From Lunularia cruciata (taxonomy: Eukaryota > Streptophyta > Marchantiopsida > Lunulariales > Lunulariaceae): a stretch of DNA of 64,000 nucleotides. Positions 56,501 through 64,000 of the stretch are shown here, piece after piece; position 1 is the stretch's first letter; every line of letters starts with the position of its first letter. The position numbers were made by a program, and so were the translations under genes. The stretch covers positions 6,200,001-6,264,000 of the forward strand of contig OX419760.1 in assembly GCA_948567375.1 (NCBI GenBank). Reading direction: 5' to 3'. The notes under the pieces were generated by a model. The model did not search any database. It was not told the DNA's origin and saw only the letters and a list, made by a program, of their open reading frames with translations.

Positions 56501-57960
56501 TTTTGATTTATCTTTTCATAGTGCACTAAGTGTGATGACATCTTTTGGGAATGACTCTGCCCAAGAGGTTAACCATGAAACAATAGTGGTCAAAATTATG
56601 ACATTTAATCTCATTTTTAGTCATGTTCAACTTGTATCCTTGAGGGACTAATTTATTATTATCAAAATAATATGAATTTGAATTACACTTGGTCACTAAA
56701 TTTCAAGGTGTTGCTACTAATGATACACTCTTTGGAGTGACTAGACTCAAGATAGCACAAGGCCATGAATGTCATCAAGGAATTGAGTTACAAGAGACAT
56801 TCAAACCCCTTGTGAGGAGGGATTCTTCTTGAGAAACCAAAAGAAAGAAGTTGAACTACCTTCCGCACTAGATAAAAATGCTCAAAAGGGAGTCATCCAT
56901 CTTGAGAGAAAATTAATGAATGATAATAAACTAGATGCTTGGCTTTTGTCTTTGAATAAAGGAACAATTGAATTTAAGAATGTCAAAAATCAACTACTTC
57001 CCACCTTCTCTTTGTTGTGCACCTCATTAACTAGTGATATCAATCACCATTTTGTGGTTGAAAAGAAAGATACTTGATGAGATTTCCACAAGGGCGACGT
57101 TTTGGAGAAGTTCATGCAAGTTCCTCTATTGAATTGGGAGGTTGGATGAGGATCTTCCTCATTGGACCCATTGAGCTTTTCATGATAGAGTCCAACTATC
57201 TTCAAAAGAAGAGATACTTTGGAATGAGGCCTAATATTGACCTAGGAAATGCATACAAAAGAAAATCAAATTCATTGCGATCCCTAACTTGACAACTCAA
57301 TGCTATCATCCAAGGACAAGTACAAAGCAAAAGGTTTTCCAAATCTTGTGCCTGCTTACAATCTGTTTAGTCATTCTCAGATGAAGGCTGATCCTTATAG
57401 TACCTTGCTATCTCTGGCCATGGTGAATCATGCTCCCTTCACATGACAAAACTATCAAAAGTTCAAGTAGAAGGATGAGGAGGAAGAACTGGATAATTTC
57501 CCAAGGGTATTCAAAGCAATTTTGATAGCAAATAAAAAGATGCAGACTTTGATTGTCTATGGATAGTATTGAGCCTATTGAGGAAGAAGCCTCAAAACTG
57601 GTACACACATGTCAGCCAAGATCCAATGAATGTAGTGGATTGGCCAACAATTTGGTGTTAGTTCTTGAATCATTTTAGGGAGTTGAACTACAAACAAATG
57701 CTTTTGTCCCGCTCAACAGTCTAGAGTGGAAACAAAAGGAAAAGTTCAGAGACTATACAAAAATGTTTCAAAGTCTTTTGAGGTGCCAAAATGAGGTGCC
57801 ACTCTAGGCTACTCAGATGCTCAAGCAATGGCCTGGTTCCCGGGAGTATTACACACAAAATTTCCTATTTTGCCAAAGAACGAGAACATGGTACATTGGC
57901 AAAGGTGTGTCACCACACTTATAGGTGTTTATGTCCATCACTCCAACACATAGGCTTTTT
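56500..57960 (+). mobile_element. Gag remnant of another LTR element (E5)
   Basis: Plus-strand frames (56,829-57,077 and following) are hydrophilic. Near 57,730-57,900 the reading K-F-R-D-Y-T-K-M-F-Q-S-L-L-R followed by W-P-G-S-R-E-Y-Y resembles the conserved E-S-x-x-D-Y-x-x-R-F and W-x-x-G-L segment of gypsy gag proteins. No RT or LTR was found with it. Confidence 0.45.
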
Positions 57961-59780
57961 TTTAAACCCCTCTTCCTTCCTTAGCATAGATTATCTCTTC
58001 CTATTATTTAGGTGGAGAAAGAAATATTGAACAACCCCATTTAAGGAAAATTTGGAATATTACTGCTTAAGCATACAAATCAACAAAAAATACTTAAGAA
58101 TATCCTTTGTTCCACGAAAGAAAGAAAGAATCTATATCTACGATATAAACTGATGATTTTATTTAACCCACTGATTTTAGATTCTTAGTAATAATATTCA
58201 TGATTACCATTCCTAGTCGAAGTATAGCTTTTATAAAGAAAGTCAATCAGACTATATCAAAATATACTTCCATAAAATATATATTCTTTGTGTATCATAT
58301 CCAGTTGAAGATTAATATTTTACAAAGATAGTTAAATTAAATATTTACTTTCACAGTATATATATCTAAGACCTTCTGACTCTCATATCATCTCCAAAGC
58401 TAGAGTTTAATTACAAGGCTCACTTGGTTAAAATAAGATAAGAGCAATATTATAATAATTCATTATATTAAAATTTAATGCATTTTTATAACATTCTTTA
58501 TCTTCAACTAGATTAGGTAAGTGTATTAGATTTAAGCTCTATTTACTCCACTCTACCCATATAGTGAACTTATTAAGAAACCCAAGTACGAACTGATGCA
58601 AGTAACCATCAGTTAAGCATATGTGATATCATCGTTTGATGTTTCAGTATTCTTATGAAAATGAATTGTGACAACGTTAAAATGTATGGGACGTTCTATC
58701 TTCACCCCACTTTGTATTATTTTCAAAACATTTAACCCTCGATCCTGGCACTGGGATTAGTTTAGGTCGATTAATTTACAGTGTTGTAGTGTAAATAGCA
58801 AAATTGTGGTGGAAATGGCACGTCCCAAATATATAGTATCAGTTCATATCGTCGACATCTCAAATGGATATATTTGACAGGAATATGGAAAAAGCTCAAC
58901 AATTTCGATGTATTTCGATGTATGTTGATACTGAATGCAAAGTATCTTTCCTCTCACACACTTTTAATACAGCTTAACAATGGTAAAATATTCTACTCAG
59001 GCAAACATTCCCGCCAACAAAACTTAACCTCTATTAAGTTGATTCGTTGATTAAACTTGTGTTTTAGGACCGTGTACGACCGAGAGTCTGTACCGCCAAT
59101 TCACAGATTTACATCCTGTTCCGAAGGCCCAGTGAATAAGCAGACTTTCTAGTTCGCATTGCATTGCATGGATTCGGATGGCCCAGCTGCCCAATGCCGT
59201 GTGTTGTGTATCGTTTCCTTTGGCTGATCGGCTTTGTTCGGCTCACATGCTAATGTGTGGTGTCTCGGTCCTTTTCCTCCTCGTGGCCAATGGAACCGAT
59301 TTGTCCGGTCCTTGATCCGCTCTCTGCCGAAGAGAACGAGGAGGAAAGTGTTTTGGAGTGATCATTTCTTGTCGGCAGGCTCTAGACCAGGGGAGTAAGT
59401 TGGAGCGGGGGAGGTACAGTACCATTGTGTTTTGATGCCTTCGGGAGGGGAGGGAAAGAGAGGTGTTCGAGAACGTTTCCTCGTGGTCAATTGAACGCTG
59501 CATTGATGTTCCATGGTTCATGCAGGACGATTGTAGATTACAGTCGGGGGTGTGTCATGATCTGGAATGGAGCACACGATGGCGTCCTTTTGAAGCAAAT
59601 TGGTTGCTGAGCACTTCTGAGGTTTTTTCATGGATCTGTTCTGAAAGTCTGTGCACGAAGACGCGCCTGAGTTTGTTTGTTGTGAGAGATTTGGTGTAGG
59701 CGTTGTAGGTGCAGGTTAAGGTTGCCGCCTTGCTCACGAAGTTTGTCCAGTGAATAATTTTGTGCGGAGATTGTTCATTG
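57960..59780. other. Intergenic region upstream of the F-box gene
   Basis: A+T-rich to about 58,700, then normal composition. The last ~600 bp contain C/T- and G-rich tracts and would hold the F-box promoter and 5' leader. No confident TATA box was assigned. Confidence 0.4.
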
Positions 59781-59793
59781 AAGTGTACTTGTC

Positions 59794-60984
59794 ATGGACT
59801 TTGACGGGAGACAGCCGAAGTCAGTGGAAATGGTGTCTATGGATGCCATGGATGCGGACATTTGGGAACACTTACCAGAACAGCTGCTGAGGTCGATACT
59901 TGCTCGTCTTCCTTGGTGGAGTAATTTGAAGATGCGGTCAGTATGTCAGTCCTGGAATGTCATTCTGCGGGATGCAGAATTTTTGAGAAGTTCTTGTCCT
60001 GCCCCTTCTGAGCGACCGCCATGCTGGGTGTCGAAGACCAGCGACGAAAACTGCTACGGAATTCGAAATTGGACCAAGACGAAAGGTCGACCGATTCACA
60101 AGTCATTGCTCTTACCTGGCTTTCCTAGGGCATACCAGTATTCTGTCAAAGCTGCTGCCGGTGGCCTTCTTCTGATGGAGAATCACGACGATGGGAAGCT
60201 TGGTAGAGTTGTGGTCAATCCTCTCAATGGGACTCATAGGCAGGTACCTCCTCTGCCGAAGTTGGAAGACAAAGAAATGGGGCAAACGATGGGAATGGTT
60301 GTGGATCAAACTACGCAGAATCACAAGATCATTGCAGTTCATCGAGAAGGTATTGAGAAGAAGCGCCGGGGACTGGTCGGTTTGCCAACTTTCTTACAGG
60401 AAGAAATTTATGTGTACGACCTAAAAGATAACCAATGGCGCTTGGTATCCAGCTTGATGAGAACCTATGATGATCATCTGCGGCTTCTGTATCTTAATGC
60501 TGTGATCATAGACAATGATTTATACATTCTGACATTGATGCAGACCGAGGAGTTTTGGATTTACCGAGTTTTCAAAGTTTCTCCAAAAGTCTGGGATGAA
60601 GTACCGGCTGTTTTTGCATATCAACTAAAAAATGTCGATCTATTTGAGCACAACGGATCCCTGATGCTGGTGGGATCGGCGCTCAGATCTCTCCGAGTAC
60701 AGATCTGGAGGCTTGATTGGGTGACAAGAGAGTGGGAGGAGATGCTGACGATGCCGCACGAGATGCTTGGTAGAGGCAGCATCAAGTCGCCAGAGAACGC
60801 CATGTTTAGTTTTTACTCCCAAGGTGATCATATTTGTTTCATAGTAGAGCCCTCTCGATCACTACGGATCACCTGTGATATCGTGAAAAGAGAGTGGTGG
60901 TCAGGAACGTCTCCAAACTTCCGATGTATGAATGGTGAAGAAATTGGCTGGTTGTTTCAGCCCCGGCTAGACATTGTTCTCTAA
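59794..60984 (+). CDS. F-box/kelch-type protein, intronless
   Basis: 396 residues ending in TAA. The F-box is at about residues 23-66 (I-W-E-H-L-P-E-Q-L-L-R-S-I-L-A-R-L-P, then S-V-C-Q-S-W-N), the part expected to bind SKP1 in an SCF ubiquitin ligase. The rest is a kelch-like/galactose-oxidase-type propeller region. It has the typical V-V-N-P-L-N-G-T-H-R-Q-V-P-P-L-P motif (residues 140-155), Y-V-Y-D-L-K-D-N-Q-W-R (206-216), F-K-V-S-P-K-V-W-D-E-V (260-270) and I-W-R-L-D-W-V-T-R-E-W-E-E-M (304-317). The ATG is the first in frame after a TGA at 59,779. It would select a target protein for ubiquitination, but the target is unknown. No frameshifts or stops, and codon use is ordinary. It lies just outside the transposon-rich block. 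Confidence 0.92.
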   Translation: MDFDGRQPKSVEMVSMDAMDADIWEHLPEQLLRSILARLPWWSNLKMRSVCQSWNVILRDAEFLRSSCPAPSERPPCWVSKTSDENCYGIRNWTKTKGRPIHKSLLLPGFPRAYQYSVKAAAGGLLLMENHDDGKLGRVVVNPLNGTHRQVPPLPKLEDKEMGQTMGMVVDQTTQNHKIIAVHREGIEKKRRGLVGLPTFLQEEIYVYDLKDNQWRLVSSLMRTYDDHLRLLYLNAVIIDNDLYILTLMQTEEFWIYRVFKVSPKVWDEVPAVFAYQLKNVDLFEHNGSLMLVGSALRSLRVQIWRLDWVTREWEEMLTMPHEMLGRGSIKSPENAMFSFYSQGDHICFIVEPSRSLRITCDIVKREWWSGTSPNFRCMNGEEIGWLFQPRLDIVL

Positions 60985-63900
60985 GCTTTGTCAGATTAGT
61001 TTGACACCTCTTCCTCAATGTTCCCAAACTATCCCAGAATTATCTTCAATATAAGGCGCTGAAGGCTTCCTCCTGCTTTCTCCCAACTCCGGCGTCTTAT
61101 TGCTCTTCATATTGAGCTTCTGCTTGAGTACAACGACAACGATGCTACGGGGGACGTCATTGAGACACGGTTCGTTTTACGGTGTAGTGCGACACGGATT
61201 GAGCATACCTGATCACTGAGGCTTGCAACCAGTATCGCACCAGGCCTCTGTATTTATCCCAGCCCGCAAGCCTCTTAAACCGTCATCGATACCAGGTTTG
61301 ACAAATGGGAATACATTACCGAGAAGAGAGCCCTCTTGTACGAGGTAAAGTAGTAACGCGGAAGAGCAGTGGTCGGATATGAGTGATGAGGTCGGCATTA
61401 CTGACCAGTAGGCAGAAACTTCTTCTGCAGAACCCTCATGTTCACATCCGTTCCTGGCTTATGCTGAGAGCATCAGTTACTGCTTGGCTAGTCATACTAG
61501 TTACAATTGAAAAGAATGTCAGCTTTCTTCGAGAGTTTCAGGCTATGAGTGGTTTGACTCATTAGAAGTGGTCGCAGAGGATCTGGCGCTCAAACTTGGT
61601 CCTAAGGTCAGAGAGCAGGCCCCATATTTCCTGCACGACCGGTTCTGACATCATATGGTAACAATAGGAGGCACCAAGAAACGTTGGAGAAATATCTCAA
61701 TTTACGTTTAAGGAATTCTTAAGTGCTTCAGTTCAACTTCCACGGACTGTGCACCGGATTCAAACTTCAAAGCACTTGCTGAAAATGAATCACGAGAATA
61801 ACTCAATCCGATGGAGTAACACCGCTGGATATTGTGGGCTAAAACACCTTACTTCTCTACGAGTCTGCTTCGTCTTGGTAAGTCCTTCAGCCTTCGACCT
61901 TCGTGCGATTCGTCACCCGATTACAATTTACATCTAGCATTGCTCTCCCTTCCGCAAGCAGAGCACATGAGCCAGTCTATGACTAATTGTGTATTTTTAT
62001 GTTCCTTGTCGAGCCATGTAAGACTCAAATTGCATTTCTATCCAACAAAGAATACTGCAAGTTTCGATCTCTTTTGAAGTACACTAGCTCTTCAATTTGA
62101 CTCTTCGATTTGTATACTCATGACATACTCACAGATATCTTCATGATTTTCGGTAAGCAGAGTAATATCAATCGTCATAAAGCCCAAAGTTGCAAATATC
62201 TGAACGTGAAGCTTTGTTTCGGGCTTCAGTCCTGGACTGCTTTTCTGTACACTGTAATCTGTCCAAACTAGTGTTGCTTCCAAACCTTCTAATGCCTGAT
62301 TCAACCTGAGTCGATATCAATTTCCAAGCTGAGTCGAATCACTTGTTCGACCAAATACCTCAAGTACCTCTATCGACATGCATACATTTCCAATGTGATT
62401 GTTTCGCCTGAATGCCTCTGGTCGTGTGCGTGATATTGCTTGCGCAGCACTGTAGTAACAGCGAGCACCATCCTGTTTTCGTAATAGTACACGGCTTTAT
62501 GGGGTGTTAGCAGCAGGTGGGGGGAATTAACTGTGGTTTAATCAAGTTTCTTGTTGAGATGCAGAACTGGATGTTACAGTAGATCTTGGGTCGGTAGTAA
62601 AACCCCTCAATCGTCTGAAGAGGCTTCTGGTTTGGTTGGAACCGTTGGAACAGAATGAGATTGAAGGACAAGCATGTTTTTATTGTGATCATTTGGCATT
62701 AGATACTATATCAACATGAAGGTATAAACCAGAGCCAAGTCTGATGTGACTCTCTGCAGATGACGAAATTTTACAATTAGAACGCGCTTCTTGAAGGTCC
62801 TGAGATAGAAACTTCCTTTTGAAATTCACCACCCTCTACCCCTGTTCAATCTTCAATCAACACCTGGAACCAGTGTTCAACTACGGTGAACATGGAATAA
62901 AAGGAGAAATAATGTCACTGGCTCCTCTGGGAGTCAAAGTAGAGTACTATTAGCAATATGCTGAAGATGCAAGTAATACGGTTTTACTCCCCCTTCATCT
63001 GTAGGTAAAGAGGGAGGACCCTGCATTAGGACTCAATGAGCCATATGAATTCTATCAGGAGTAATACATCTAAAGAACAAAGCTAGGTACAATGAAGACG
63101 GTCTCGGAACTCGATGCCTCCAAAGTTTTTGAACTTATGTCATGCAGCAGTACCTCGACCAGGTATTGGGTTCTCTCGGAGTGGCAGCGTCCAAACAAGG
63201 TTGTAAACTGTTATATTGAGGTTTGGAGGTTTTGGAGACCGTCATGATCTAACTACTGAATCTAAGTACAAAGAAGTTCAGATGTGGGTATCTTAACCAC
63301 AAGATATTCAATTAGGAGTTACTGCCTTAAAGTTGCAAGTCGGTGTGCGCGATGTACTAATGAAATCAGCTGAGTTCCAGGTAAGAACTGCTACGAAAGT
63401 GAGCTAGCGCTTAAATATTCAATTAAGAGATTGCTGAATCATTTTTCATATCAAAGCTCATCCCTTTAGTTCACTTCGTGGTTTTTTCCTGGACAGTACA
63501 GCTGATTGGAACGGTCTTACAAGGCGTTATATCCTCCAATGTTGCGCTCGAGGTCGGGACCCATTGAGAACATAAGCCGAATGATATTCGTCTCATGTAA
63601 TTTTTTGCGATCTATGCTCTTTGATTCGTTCAGTCCTCCAGCGAATTGTCTCCAGTTTGGAGACAAAACAGGCGAAACACCCCCCTCTTAATATCTATTA
63701 TCACAGGAGTTTTACTGGAGCCTGCAACAATCCTATTAGCGCAGAAACTATAATGACATAGTCTATGCTTCAACAATCCTGTTAGCATATAGATGTTTTA
63801 CTAACAGAGTTCATGCTTCACATTATTTTGATACCGAATCTAACGCGTAAGAACTCCTACCTGAGATTCGTCCAAGTCTTACTTTTATTCTGCATTGGGA

Positions 63901-64000
63901 AGGAAATAAATACTTGAAGCCAAGTCTACTGAATTTGTGGAAGGAGCTCTGAACAGGCTGGTCTCTGAGCAGCCGAACCAGTAATTTGATAGTTATCATT
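60985..64000. other. No supported gene
   Basis: Downstream of the F-box gene only short frames without recognisable domains are seen on either strand. No RNA genes or clear repeats were recognised. Confidence 0.4.

Noticed and set aside
1-64000. CRISPR arrays, operons, bacterial features
   Set aside because: No regularly spaced short repeats. tRNAs, splice signals and retrotransposons show a eukaryotic nuclear genome.

Overview
The window looks like nuclear DNA of a land plant, probably a bryophyte (moss-like). Support comes from two plant-type nuclear tRNA genes (Gly-GCC and Trp-CCA), an intronless F-box/kelch-type gene, a plant-style HMA metal-binding protein, and chromoviral Ty3/gypsy elements primed by initiator tRNA-Met. 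The moss placement is an inference from protein style and composition and is not proved.

Layout. 1-17 kb: mostly non-coding, with a decayed Ty1/copia fragment (1.0-1.45 kb), an inactivated HMA gene (minus, 4.65-5.08 kb), its apparently intact sibling (plus, 12.30-12.81 kb), and several hairpins and dispersed repeats. 17-22 kb: tRNA-Gly, an unidentified gene remnant, a broken SLC20/PiT phosphate-transporter gene and tRNA-Trp. 23.2-28.07 kb: a very A+T-rich island without a convincing gene. 28-58 kb: a deep stack of nested LTR retrotransposons. 58-64 kb: a gap, the F-box gene (59.79-60.98 kb), then non-coding sequence.

The retrotransposon stack has two outstanding parts. (1) A minus-strand Ty3/gypsy element (about 28.9-34.43 kb) carries a C5 cytosine DNA-methyltransferase domain between its gag zinc knuckle and its reverse transcriptase. 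Motif I, the Pro-Cys catalytic motif and the Glu-Asn motif are all readable, and the domain lies in the same frame as the CCHC knuckle and the Gly/Arg-rich tail. A solo LTR with a perfect 5-bp target duplication (CCTTA) later split this reading frame. (2) A chromovirus family, called B here, is present as three copies. B1 (plus, 47,574-53,219, duplication AATAC) and M2 (minus, 40,673-46,346) are both inserted inside M3 (minus, 36,111-54,823). M3 itself interrupts the reading frame of an older coding element, E4. Family-B LTRs are packed with GAAnnTTC/TTCnnGAA modules, including perfect three-unit heat-shock-element patterns, upstream of a TATA box. This suggests a stress-responsive retrotransposon, comparable in principle to ONSEN of Arabidopsis. 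A second LTR family, called A here, occurs four times as solo or partial LTRs.

Most stop codons in the elements fit C-to-T changes on one strand or the other (CAA/CAG to TAA/TAG, TGG to TAG/TGA, CGA to TGA). That is the pattern expected from deamination of methylated cytosine. All elements appear dead. The genes likely to work are the F-box gene, the 12.3-kb HMA gene and the two tRNAs.
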